In this document: piece after piece, positions 6,402 to 15,230 of the stretch
Layout of the letters: the number at the start of each line of letters is the position of its first letter
Position numbering within the stretch: position 1 is the first letter of the stretch
From: JALNZU01 sp964463695
GTDB lineage: Bacteria > Bacteroidota > Bacteroidia > Bacteroidales > F082
DNA: 64,000 nt
NCBI GenBank assembly: GCA_964463695.1
Contig: CAYXCZ010000013.1
Location: 1-64,000 of the forward strand
Reading direction: 5' to 3'
Program-made: the position numbers and the translations under genes
The notes under the pieces: model-generated
Database searches by the model: none
What the model was told of the DNA's origin: nothing
What the model saw: only the letters and a program-made list of their open reading frames with translations

Positions 6402-8363
6402 ATGCGCTTTCTTACTCTTTTGACAGTATCGCTGCTTACGTTTATTGTATGCTCAGCTCAGACCGGAAAAATGTTGCTGGTTGGAGGTGGTTCTGAAAAA
6501 AATGGAGCCAACGGCTGGAATGTGCCTGCATACCGCTGGGCTGTAGAAGGCAAAAGAGTTGCTATTATAGGCACTTCAACAGGAAGTCTTGCCCCTTATC
6601 TGAAACAATATTGCGGAGCGTCCTTTGCGAAAGAATTTGCTGTAGCTACCAGAGACAGCGCTGACAGTCAGGTGCTTTTTGATACACTACAAACCTATCA
6701 GGTCATCTTTTTCAGAGGTGGAGACCAGTATGAGTATTATCAAAAATACAAAAACACCCGCCTGCAGCAAGCAGCCGAACAGCTTTACGAAAGTGGAGGC
6801 ACTCTCGCTGGCACATCAGCAGGGATGCATATTCTTTCATCGGTTGTGTTTACTGCCGAAAACGGAACTGTTTATCCTTACGAGGCTATCGAGAACCCTC
6901 ATAACAGTTATATGACCCTTGAGGATGATTTCATGGATTTCTTTCCCGGTTATCTTTTCGACACGCATTTTTCGGAACGGGCGCGTTTTGGAAGGCTCGC
7001 TGGTTTTCTTGCAAAATACAGCTTCGATCATCAGGCCAACATCATTGGTTTGGGTATGGATGATATGACATGCATGACCGTAGATGAAACTAAAAAAGGC
7101 ACCGTTTATGGAACAGGTTGCGCCAATATTTACACCTTTTCAACTCCTTTTCAGCTCAACGGAAACAAACTGCTTCATGAATCTATAAAGGTAACACAGC
7201 TGATTCAGGGTTGCACTTATGATTTCAACAACGGGACATTTACCATGCCGTCGCACGACCTGCTGCTCGAAACTTCCACGCTCGAAGAAACAGGCAATTA
7301 CACGCTTCTGGCAAGTGGAGGAAACAGTCTTTCTTCCAATCAACCTATGATGACTGATTTTGTTACCACAACCGGAAATACAACTGATCCTGTTGTGATA
7401 GCCACCGGAAATGAAACAACAGCAGGAAGTTTCAAAAATTATCTTTTGCAACAAGGAGCTTCTACGGTGGATATCATCGTTTTAAACGCTTCCAACGGCA
7501 ACAGCGCATCCATAGCCGAAAAAATTCAGGCGGCTGTGAAGGTTCTTTTTGTTAGCAACACAACTGACTCATTTAATGCGTTTTTGCAAACTGAAAACGG
7601 TATGTTATTGAAAATCAAGTTGCACAGCGCCGGCATGATATGTGCCTTCGCGGGCGATGATACGCGCTTTGCCGGAGCAACTGTTGTGGATAATTTCTAT
7701 ACAGAATATGCTTCTTACTACGGAGAACTGTTATTTAGTGAAGGCTTGTCACTCTTGAAGCATAGTATGCTCATGCCCAACACATATTATCAAAGCAGCA
7801 TGTATGAAAATTCAGCTTCTGCCATTCCCTATGCCATGGCTACAGATACACTGAAATACGGTATCTGGCTGACATCAAAAAATTACCTGAAAATTGCTCC
7901 GGTTGAAGGTAAAACAACCTTGCTGGGCTATGGAACCGATCCGGTTATGATTTTGCAAAACGAAGGCGGAAAGGCAGGACTGTGTACCCAAACAGGGTCA
8001 GGAAGCTCCTCCTCAGTTCCACGCATGGAGGCCGGATTCGAAAATCTTAGCTTTTCATTGGTCGATTACACCCTTCCCTATGTAATGGGAAACACCGAAA
8101 CTTCTTCGCTCGCTGAAAACGAAATAAAGCACAGCATTCGAATCCTCAATAATCCTGTTGGTGCTGTTTTAGAGCTTGAATGTCCTTTTGAACAGTTCGA
8201 ATGGGCTATCATCAGCACAGATGGAAGGATTCTTTCGAAAGGTTTTTCGAACAGCAAACGCTTACAATTAGCAGTAAGCGCATATAAACCAGGCGTATAT
8301 GTGTTTAATACACGTGCACTAAAGTCCGGCACAACAGTAAATTCCACTTTTGTTAAATATTAA
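6402..8363 (+). CDS. Secreted S51 cyanophycinase-like protein, duplicated, with T9SS sorting tail
   Basis: A 653-aa protein with signal peptide (1-19, ending CSAQ). Residues 22-250 form a peptidase S51 domain like cyanophycinase: LLVGGGSE, FFRGGDQ (104-108), the nucleophile elbow GTSAGM (Ser139) and DTHFSERARFGRLAG (His189). Residues about 330-515 look like a second, degenerate S51 unit: SAGM recurs in a changed context and the His motif is lost. The last ~80 residues (SIRILNNPVG ... PGVYVFNTR) resemble a type A T9SS sorting domain, so the protein is probably exported and surface-attached. It is the first gene of a five-gene operon. Cyanophycinase activity is inferred from family and context; another isoaspartyl-like polymer is possible. 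Confidence 0.82.
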   Translation: MRFLTLLTVSLLTFIVCSAQTGKMLLVGGGSEKNGANGWNVPAYRWAVEGKRVAIIGTSTGSLAPYLKQYCGASFAKEFAVATRDSADSQVLFDTLQTYQVIFFRGGDQYEYYQKYKNTRLQQAAEQLYESGGTLAGTSAGMHILSSVVFTAENGTVYPYEAIENPHNSYMTLEDDFMDFFPGYLFDTHFSERARFGRLAGFLAKYSFDHQANIIGLGMDDMTCMTVDETKKGTVYGTGCANIYTFSTPFQLNGNKLLHESIKVTQLIQGCTYDFNNGTFTMPSHDLLLETSTLEETGNYTLLASGGNSLSSNQPMMTDFVTTTGNTTDPVVIATGNETTAGSFKNYLLQQGASTVDIIVLNASNGNSASIAEKIQAAVKVLFVSNTTDSFNAFLQTENGMLLKIKLHSAGMICAFAGDDTRFAGATVVDNFYTEYASYYGELLFSEGLSLLKHSMLMPNTYYQSSMYENSASAIPYAMATDTLKYGIWLTSKNYLKIAPVEGKTTLLGYGTDPVMILQNEGGKAGLCTQTGSGSSSSVPRMEAGFENLSFSLVDYTLPYVMGNTETSSLAENEIKHSIRILNNPVGAVLELECPFEQFEWAIISTDGRILSKGFSNSKRLQLAVSAYKPGVYVFNTRALKSGTTVNSTFVKY

Positions 8364-8372
8364 TTTTAGTAT

Positions 8373-9641
8373 ATGAAGTTAACTAAGTCAGCCTTTGGGT
8401 TGTTGATTCTTTTTTACCTCTGTTTTTTATCACAACCTGCATCTGCTCAGGGCAATCTGATGATTGTGGGTGGAGGTCTTGAAAGCGACAACAGGGATGT
8501 TTTCGAAGAAATAATTAAGCTTTCGGGAGGTCCTGAAAAAGCGGTTATTTCTGTCATTCCGGCTGCCAGTGGAGTGGCTGCACAAACATTCGCGTATTTT
8601 AGTCAGGCACTTATTCGTTTTGGCGTGAAAGCTGAAAACATCCATCTTATTCCCATTGCCATGGAGGATGATGACAGCACTACTGATATAAATGAAGCCA
8701 GCTGGTATGCCAATGCGAATGAACTACTGCTCGCTGACAAAGTGCGCAAGAGCAGCTGTGTGTGGTTTTCGGGTGGTGATCAGTTACGCATAATTAAAAC
8801 CCTGGAAACAAGCGAAGGTACACAAACCCCTGTGCTTAAAGCAGTTTGGGAAATGTACCAGCTAGGAGGATTGGTAGGAGGAACAAGTGCCGGAGCAGCC
8901 ATTATGAGCAACCCCATGATTGGAAGTGGAACTAGCATGGGGGCCTTGCAGTCGGGGGTTCAGACGAGCGCGCCAGGCGAAGATTTACCAGGTCACCGCG
9001 GAGTATTAATTACGAAAGGACTTGGCTTTTTCCCACACGGACTGGTCGATCAGCATTTTCACGCACGCTCCCGAACAGGAAGACTTGTTACTGCCATGGG
9101 ATTCACCGGCCAGCTTCTTGGTTTTGGTATCGATGAAAACACCGCTTTGGTTTTTTATGGAAAAGAAAATAAAATGATGGTTGCAGGTGCGGCAGGAGTT
9201 ACCATTTTTGATGTCGAAAAAGCGCAGTATTCCAGTGTCGACAGTTTGATTAAAGTTGAAAACATTAAGGTACACTATTTGGAAAACGGCGACACTTTTT
9301 ACTTCGACACAAAAGAAGTTGTTCCGGAAGCATCGAAAATCCCAATCCAGGGCAACGAATACTTTTCGAGCCAGGGGCCTTTTCCCGGAGGTATGTTTAA
9401 TTCTTCTCCCACTGGTTTTTACAACCTGATTACACGGTATCTCACTGACAATAAAGAAGCTGAGGTGGTTCGTAGTCTCAATTTTATTGATGATAACACA
9501 GCTTTTGAACTTACTTTGACAAAACTGGACGGTACCAAAGGCTTTGTTTCGCGCCCTGACAGAGGAAAAGATCGTTATACGATTGTAGATGCGCGTATGG
9601 ATATTATTCCTGTTACCATTTTTATAAACCCAAAGAAATGA
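8373..9641 (+). CDS. Secreted cyanophycinase (peptidase S51)
   Basis: A 422-aa protein with signal peptide (about 1-25, PASAQ). It is a close motif match to CphB/CphE cyanophycinases, serine exopeptidases that cut cyanophycin into beta-Asp-Arg dipeptides. Motifs are VIPAAS (61-66), FSGGDQLR (132-139), GGTSAGAAIMS with catalytic Ser172, VDQHFHARSRTGRL with His228/His230, and LGFGIDENTA with Glu255. It has no recognisable T9SS tail, so it is periplasmic or released by another route. It starts 9 bases after the preceding S51 gene and 28 bases before susC. Residues beyond ~290 form an extra C-terminal region of unknown role. This is the strongest single marker for the proposed substrate. Confidence 0.9.
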   Translation: MKLTKSAFGLLILFYLCFLSQPASAQGNLMIVGGGLESDNRDVFEEIIKLSGGPEKAVISVIPAASGVAAQTFAYFSQALIRFGVKAENIHLIPIAMEDDDSTTDINEASWYANANELLLADKVRKSSCVWFSGGDQLRIIKTLETSEGTQTPVLKAVWEMYQLGGLVGGTSAGAAIMSNPMIGSGTSMGALQSGVQTSAPGEDLPGHRGVLITKGLGFFPHGLVDQHFHARSRTGRLVTAMGFTGQLLGFGIDENTALVFYGKENKMMVAGAAGVTIFDVEKAQYSSVDSLIKVENIKVHYLENGDTFYFDTKEVVPEASKIPIQGNEYFSSQGPFPGGMFNSSPTGFYNLITRYLTDNKEAEVVRSLNFIDDNTAFELTLTKLDGTKGFVSRPDRGKDRYTIVDARMDIIPVTIFINPKK

Positions 9642-9669
9642 TTTTTAATAACCAATAAAAGAGCACAAA

Positions 9670-12579
9670 ATGAAAAAAAATGTACTGCTGACTTTTGTCC
9701 TGACATTGTTCTTCGGGTCACTCTTTGCTCAATCCATTCCTGTTTCCGGAACGGTGACATCCGCATCTGACAAGATGCCTGTCCCTGGTGTTACAGTTCA
9801 GGTAAAAGGAACAATGCAAGGAACGACAACCGATTTGGATGGTGTGTATAAACTTGAAGCCCCTGCCGATGCAATTCTTGTATTCAGCTTTGTGGGTATG
9901 CAAAAACTGGAAACTCCTGTTAACAAGCGGTTGGTAATCAACGTTGTTATGGAAGAAGACAAAATCGATCTGGGAGAAGTTGTGGTTGTGGGCTATAGTA
10001 CCTCCAGCAAAAAACTGATCTCTAGTTCGGTAGGTGTTGTTCAGGAAGAGGAAATCAAAAACGCTCCTGTAAGAACCATCGAAGGCGTTTTGCAGGGTAA
10101 AGCTGCAGGCGTTACGATCAACATCAACTCCGGAACTCCCGGTGGACAAAACTCTATCAAACTAAGGGGAGGAAGCTCCATTAATGCCAGCAATCAGCCA
10201 CTGATTGTGGTTGATGGTGTTCCTGTTCTTACCGGTAGTTTTGGTCAGATCGGCTACAGCGGACAGGAAATCGATGCCCTCTCCGACATCAATCCGAACG
10301 ACATCGAATCCTTCACCATTTTGAAAGACGCCTCTGCCACAGCCATCTATGGATCAAGAGCATCAAATGGTGTTATCCTTATTACTACAAAAAAAGGAAG
10401 TTTCAGACAAACAAATGTAAGCCTGAACACTTCTTACGGCTGGCAGACACTACCCAAAGAACGTCTGCCCGAGCTGATGAATGCCGCGCAATGGAATGAA
10501 TACAAAGGCACCAATGTTCAAGGTATTGATACCGATTGGATGAATGAAATCCTTCAAACAGCTCCAACTTCAAACACCGAACTCTCCGTTAGTAGCGGAA
10601 ATGATAAAACGCGTCTTTTTGTTTCAGGAAACTATTACAGTCAGGATGGAACTGTTAAATCTACCCGTTTCGACCGTTATTCCGGACGCTTAAATGTTGA
10701 CCATAAATTGCGTGATAACCTCACTATCGGAGGAAGTATCGCGATGAGTTATTCCAAAAATGATCGCGTCGAAGGCGACCAAACCCTCTATGGCCCACTA
10801 CCAAATGCACTTTCAATTCCAGCCATATATCCTGTTTACAATCTTGATGGCAGCTATAACGAAGATGGTCCATACGCCAATCCAATGGGTATCATCAACG
10901 AAACAGTGAATCAGGCATTTACAAATCGTAACAATGGAAACATTTATCTCGAATTCAAATTTTGGGATGGTTTTACCTTTACAAGTAAATGGGGCGCTGA
11001 TCAATACCTGCTTCGTGAGCATGAATATGATCCCATCACAACTGCTCAGGGTTTGAAATACAACGGATTAGGTATTGAAGGCACAACTTATGTAAGCAAT
11101 CTGGTTAGCAATAATGTACTTCAATATGTTAAGTCACTAAACAAAACACATCATTTTGAAGCACTTGCAGGCTATAGCCTCGAAAAATACGCCAGGAGAA
11201 ACACCTACATTGAAGCAATTGATTTCCCAAATGAAAACTTCCAGTACATCACTTCCGCCGGTACAATACGTGCTGCCTCAGCATATGGTCTCGACAGGGG
11301 TATGAACTCCTATTTTGGACAATTCAAGTACAATTATATGTACAAATACATCTTTACTCTTACAGCTCGTGCTGACGGATCGTCAAAGTTTGGAGAAAAT
11401 AATCGCTATGGTTATTTCCCTGCAGCATCATTGGCATGGCGTGTCACAGAAGAATCTTTTATGAAAGGCATTGAAACCATCAGCGATTTGAAACTGCGTG
11501 CCAGTGTAGGTTTGACAGGTAATGACGGAATTGGTGATTTTGCATCCCTCGGACTTTATGGTGGCGGATTCAACTACGCACAACGACCCGGCATTGCCCC
11601 AACTCAACTTCCAAACCCTGACCTTAAATGGGAAACAACCATGCAAACAGGCTTTGGTGTTGACCTTGGATTGCTGAACGACAGAATCACCCTTATTGCC
11701 GACCTTTACTACAACCACACCCGCGACCTGCTTCTCGACAGACCTCTGCCTCCATCCACCGGCTACAGCGCTATCACATCAAATATAGGCGAACTTGAAA
11801 ACAAGGGAATTGAAATCGTTCTTAACACCGAGAATATCAGTCAAAAAGCATTTACCTGGAAAAGTTCACTCAACTTTGCTGCTAACCGTAATAAGGTGTT
11901 GAAACTCTATGACGGACAACCTATCGACGATCAGGGAAGAGGTGGCAACAGGGTTCAGGAAGGCGAACCAATTGGTATTTTCTACGGTTATAATTGCCTG
12001 GGTGTCGACCCTACTACCGGAAGTCTGGTGTATGAAGACATCAATAAAGATGGATCAATTACTGCAGCCGACCGGAAAAAAATCGGAAACCCCAACCCGG
12101 ATTTTACCATGGGCTTTACCAATAATTTTTCATTTATGAATTTCGACCTTTCTGTTTTTTTGCAAGGAGTTTATGGCAACGATATTTTCAACGGAACCAA
12201 TATTTACCTTGCATCGGGTGTAGGTGAAGACAATCAGCTGGCTATCATGGTCAACAGATGGAAACAGCCAGGAGATATTACTGATATACCCAAAGAAGGC
12301 GATACCTTTAAGTCATCACGCTTCATCGAAAACGGATCGTTTATGCGTATCAAGAATGTGACTTTTGGATATAATTTTCCTCAAAAAATGCTTAAACCTG
12401 TTAAAATTAAAAGTGTAAGACTCTATGTTTCAGGACAGAATCTCTTCACTTTCACCTCATACTCCGGCATGGACCCCGAAGTTAATTACTACAGCAACGA
12501 CAATGTTGTGATGGGTACCGACTTTTTTACCTATCCACAGTCACGTACATTCACTATGGGACTTAACATTGGCCTTTAA
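9670..12579 (+). CDS. SusC-like TonB-linked outer membrane transporter
   Basis: A 969-aa outer membrane transporter. It has a signal peptide (1-20), a CarboxypepD_reg-like domain (about 24-105, SGTVTSASDKMPVPGV), a TonB-box region (DLGEVVVVGYS, about 103-113), a plug domain (to about 235, ending SRASNGVILITTKKG) and a 22-strand-type beta-barrel ending in the outer-membrane motif FTMGLNIGL. It lacks the N-terminal STN domain used for anti-sigma signalling. With the SusD encoded 8 bases downstream it forms a lidded importer for oligomers. Position after two cyanophycinases suggests import of beta-Asp-Arg or short cyanophycin fragments. SusCD pairs for peptides are known (RagAB type); the substrate here is inferred. 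Confidence 0.93.
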   Translation: MKKNVLLTFVLTLFFGSLFAQSIPVSGTVTSASDKMPVPGVTVQVKGTMQGTTTDLDGVYKLEAPADAILVFSFVGMQKLETPVNKRLVINVVMEEDKIDLGEVVVVGYSTSSKKLISSSVGVVQEEEIKNAPVRTIEGVLQGKAAGVTININSGTPGGQNSIKLRGGSSINASNQPLIVVDGVPVLTGSFGQIGYSGQEIDALSDINPNDIESFTILKDASATAIYGSRASNGVILITTKKGSFRQTNVSLNTSYGWQTLPKERLPELMNAAQWNEYKGTNVQGIDTDWMNEILQTAPTSNTELSVSSGNDKTRLFVSGNYYSQDGTVKSTRFDRYSGRLNVDHKLRDNLTIGGSIAMSYSKNDRVEGDQTLYGPLPNALSIPAIYPVYNLDGSYNEDGPYANPMGIINETVNQAFTNRNNGNIYLEFKFWDGFTFTSKWGADQYLLREHEYDPITTAQGLKYNGLGIEGTTYVSNLVSNNVLQYVKSLNKTHHFEALAGYSLEKYARRNTYIEAIDFPNENFQYITSAGTIRAASAYGLDRGMNSYFGQFKYNYMYKYIFTLTARADGSSKFGENNRYGYFPAASLAWRVTEESFMKGIETISDLKLRASVGLTGNDGIGDFASLGLYGGGFNYAQRPGIAPTQLPNPDLKWETTMQTGFGVDLGLLNDRITLIADLYYNHTRDLLLDRPLPPSTGYSAITSNIGELENKGIEIVLNTENISQKAFTWKSSLNFAANRNKVLKLYDGQPIDDQGRGGNRVQEGEPIGIFYGYNCLGVDPTTGSLVYEDINKDGSITAADRKKIGNPNPDFTMGFTNNFSFMNFDLSVFLQGVYGNDIFNGTNIYLASGVGEDNQLAIMVNRWKQPGDITDIPKEGDTFKSSRFIENGSFMRIKNVTFGYNFPQKMLKPVKIKSVRLYVSGQNLFTFTSYSGMDPEVNYYSNDNVVMGTDFFTYPQSRTFTMGLNIGL

Positions 12580-12587
12580 TCAAAAAA

Positions 12588-13937
12588 ATGAAGAAAATGA
12601 AGAAAATATATTACCTTATTTTAGGGCTCGCACTTACGGTTACTTCCTGTAACAAAGTGCTTGATGTTGACCCTACTGCCTCGGTATCGAGTGATGTCTC
12701 ATTGAAAGACAGCACCGGTGTTGAACGTGCCATTATTGGATCCTACAGTGGTTTGCAGGCTGTTGGACTTTATGGCCGAAATGCTGCAATTATTAGTGAT
12801 CTGGCTGCTGATAACCTAGTATGGACAGGCACAACTCAGGATTATGGCCAAATTCCCAATAAACCTATTCCTGCCGACAATGCAGTTACTGATGGGATGT
12901 GGTCGGCTTCTTACGATGTTATCAACCGCGTCAACAATATCATTTATAAGCTGCCAACAATTTCATACAAATCGGAAAATGGCAAAAAAGCTGTAAATGG
13001 AGAAGCCCTCTTCATGCGTGCATTGATGCATTATTACCTGGCATCTTATTTTGGAGGTGTGCCACTGCGCCTGACTCCAACGGTAGATCTTAGTAATATC
13101 GACATCGAAAAAAGCAGTAAAACGGATATCTACACTAGCGTAATCAATGATCTTGAATCAGCAATTGAATTGCTTCCAGATGTCACTATTATTGGACGTG
13201 CAGACCATAACAGTGCAAAAGCTTTATTAGCCAGGGTATATCTGGCACATTACCACGAAAGCGGGACGGCATCTTCAGCAGAAAAAGCCATTGAAATTGC
13301 TACAAACCTGATTTCTAACAACTCTTTGTCACTAGCCCCCAATTACAATTCCTTATTTGAGCCAACAATAAACTCTCAAGAATCCCTTTTCGAAGTGGTG
13401 TATGACATTCAAAATTTCAACCGTCTGGCACAGTATTATTATACCCGTGACCTTAATGGAAGGTATGAAATAGCACCGTCAGCCAGCCTAATTGCAGCGT
13501 ATGATGTTGCCGATGCACGTTTGGCTTCCACCATCCGATTCGATGAAAAAAACAATCCTTATGGCGCAAAATATAACGATGTTTCGGGTGGCGTCGACAG
13601 GGTTTATGTTGTCAGGCTAGCTGAAATGTACCTCATTCGTGCCGAAGCACTTGCATACACCAACGGCGATATTGCAGCTATTCAGGCCGACATCAATGCA
13701 ATTCGCAACCGCGCAGGATTAACAAATACAACGGCAGCAGATCACGCCGCGCTAAAGCTGGCCATTGAGCAGGAAAGACGCATCGAATTTGCTTTTGAAG
13801 GTCAGCGCTGGCAAGATTTGGTGCGTACAAAAAGAGCAGTAAGTTTGTTGGGTATTGATGAAAAATATACCTTATTCCCTATTCCGCTCAGCGAGATGCA
13901 GACCAATAAGAAAATGCAGCAAAACCCAGGTTATTGA
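12588..13937 (+). CDS. SusD/RagB-family surface lipoprotein
   Basis: A 449-aa substrate-capture lid for the adjacent SusC. A lipoprotein signal with TSC lipobox (Cys about 21) is followed by VLDVDPTASVS, typical of SusD N-termini. The body contains TPR-like helices (NGEALFMRALMHYYL, HNSAKALLARVYLAHY) and the C-terminal signature ERRIEFAFEGQRWQDLVRT, then FPIPLSEM and NPGY. Start codons at 12588 and 12597 are both possible; either keeps the signal peptide. It lies between susC and the PKD/propeller lipoprotein in one operon with spacings of about 10 bases, so coordinate expression is likely. Confidence 0.93.
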   Translation: MKKMKKIYYLILGLALTVTSCNKVLDVDPTASVSSDVSLKDSTGVERAIIGSYSGLQAVGLYGRNAAIISDLAADNLVWTGTTQDYGQIPNKPIPADNAVTDGMWSASYDVINRVNNIIYKLPTISYKSENGKKAVNGEALFMRALMHYYLASYFGGVPLRLTPTVDLSNIDIEKSSKTDIYTSVINDLESAIELLPDVTIIGRADHNSAKALLARVYLAHYHESGTASSAEKAIEIATNLISNNSLSLAPNYNSLFEPTINSQESLFEVVYDIQNFNRLAQYYYTRDLNGRYEIAPSASLIAAYDVADARLASTIRFDEKNNPYGAKYNDVSGGVDRVYVVRLAEMYLIRAEALAYTNGDIAAIQADINAIRNRAGLTNTTAADHAALKLAIEQERRIEFAFEGQRWQDLVRTKRAVSLLGIDEKYTLFPIPLSEMQTNKKMQQNPGY

Positions 13938-13947
13938 TTTCAAAAAA

Positions 13948-15159
13948 ATGAATCCAATGAAAAATAAAATTCTTTTCCTGTTATTATTCCTTCCCGTGCT
14001 TTTCAGTGTGCCGGGATGCGATAAATATGAACTTGGCAATCCGCCTGCCAGCACACAGGCCGATTTCACCTACACCCTTTCAAACAACGGCAATGCTCCA
14101 TGTGAATTGGTAGTAACCAATAAGTCGTTGAATGCCAAGGGTTATTTATGGGATTTCGGCAACGGCATCACCTCAACAGCAGAAAATCCAGTTGTTCAAT
14201 TTGAAACACCCGGAATATTTTCAGTGAAACTTACCTGCACCCCTGAAAATGATGTTCACTATAATACCACACAAAAAACACTCGCTGTAAACATCAAAGA
14301 TCCGCTTGCAGGGCAAACACAGGTGCTTTATTATACTTCAAGAAGCGCTTCGGGTGGCGGTGTTCATTTTGTGATTTTAAACGAAGAGGCACCCATTGTT
14401 CAGGATTTTGAAGTTGTGACGTTATCCCGTCCTTATGGTATCGCTGTTGACTCTGTTTCACGTAAAGTTTTTGTTTCGGATTATCTTGAAGGTGTTATTT
14501 ATAGTTTTGATCCCGACGGGAAAAACCCTCAGAAAATCCTTGATGTGGCAACTCCGGGTCAGGAAATTGTTGATTCACCTGAAGCTTTGATGGTAGTGGG
14601 TGACAAATTGTATTGGGGTCGTCCGGGTGGCATTTATCGTTGCAATTTTGATGGTACAGGAGCTGAGGTTTTCATCAGTACCGATGGTATTCGTCCGGAG
14701 TATCCTATTGATATGCAATATGATCCGGTAAATGAAAAGATCTATTTGGTGAATGATAAAACCGATTTCACGGGCGGTTTCTGGTCGGTAAACATGGATG
14801 GTTCAGGACTGACTGAGCATGTTGTTGACATTGATGGCACTGCTATCGAGGTAGATTTCAGTACTGGCAAGGTATTTATGGCCATTTATGGTTCAACGCC
14901 TTCGCCTGTTGAAGAAAACGGAATGTATATGTGTAACCTTGATGGATCATCGCTAACAAAATTTGGTGATTTTGGCAGTAAAGCCACTTGGGGTGTAACG
15001 ATAGATCATAAACGCGAAAAGCTTTTCTGGGCTTACAAGATTTCCAACTCAGCTGCAGATGGAAAAATTGTTCGCGCAAACCTTGATGGTTCTAATGTCG
15101 AAGATTGGCTCACTGGAATTAGCCCACATGCAATGCAAGTGAGTTGGATTAAATTATAA
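13948..15159 (+). CDS. PKD domain / YWTD beta-propeller lipoprotein (candidate surface binding protein)
   Basis: About 403 aa, last gene of the S51-SusCD operon, 10 bases after susD. It has a lipoprotein signal peptide (FSVPGC), then a PKD domain at about 25-115 (CELVVTNKSLNAKGYLWDFGNG, ENPVVQFETPGIFSVKLTC). The rest forms repeated blades of about 45 residues resembling LDL-receptor class B/YWTD propellers: GKNPQKIL, LYWGRPGGIYRCNFDGTGAEV, FWSVNMDGSGLTE, MYMCNLDGSSLTK and IVRANLDGSNVEDW. In SusCD loci this slot often encodes a surface binding protein, so binding of the polymer is proposed. No catalytic motif is seen. The frame is open from 13855 within susD; ATG 13957 is an alternative start. 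Confidence 0.82.
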   Translation: MNPMKNKILFLLLFLPVLFSVPGCDKYELGNPPASTQADFTYTLSNNGNAPCELVVTNKSLNAKGYLWDFGNGITSTAENPVVQFETPGIFSVKLTCTPENDVHYNTTQKTLAVNIKDPLAGQTQVLYYTSRSASGGGVHFVILNEEAPIVQDFEVVTLSRPYGIAVDSVSRKVFVSDYLEGVIYSFDPDGKNPQKILDVATPGQEIVDSPEALMVVGDKLYWGRPGGIYRCNFDGTGAEVFISTDGIRPEYPIDMQYDPVNEKIYLVNDKTDFTGGFWSVNMDGSGLTEHVVDIDGTAIEVDFSTGKVFMAIYGSTPSPVEENGMYMCNLDGSSLTKFGDFGSKATWGVTIDHKREKLFWAYKISNSAADGKIVRANLDGSNVEDWLTGISPHAMQVSWIKL

Positions 15160-15180
15160 GCCGCTCATAATCACAAAAAA

Positions 15181-15214
15181 AAGACGACATCCTCGCGGTG
15201 TCGTCTTTTTTTTA
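15181..15214. terminator. Bidirectional terminator between convergent genes
   Basis: Stem AAGACGACA (15181-15189) pairs with TGTCGTCTT (15199-15207). A T run follows on the plus strand and an A run precedes it, so it can work in both directions. It separates the end of the S51/SusCD operon from the convergent T9SS-tailed gene. Confidence 0.85.
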
Positions 15215-15230
15215 TGCTTTCGTTGATGTA

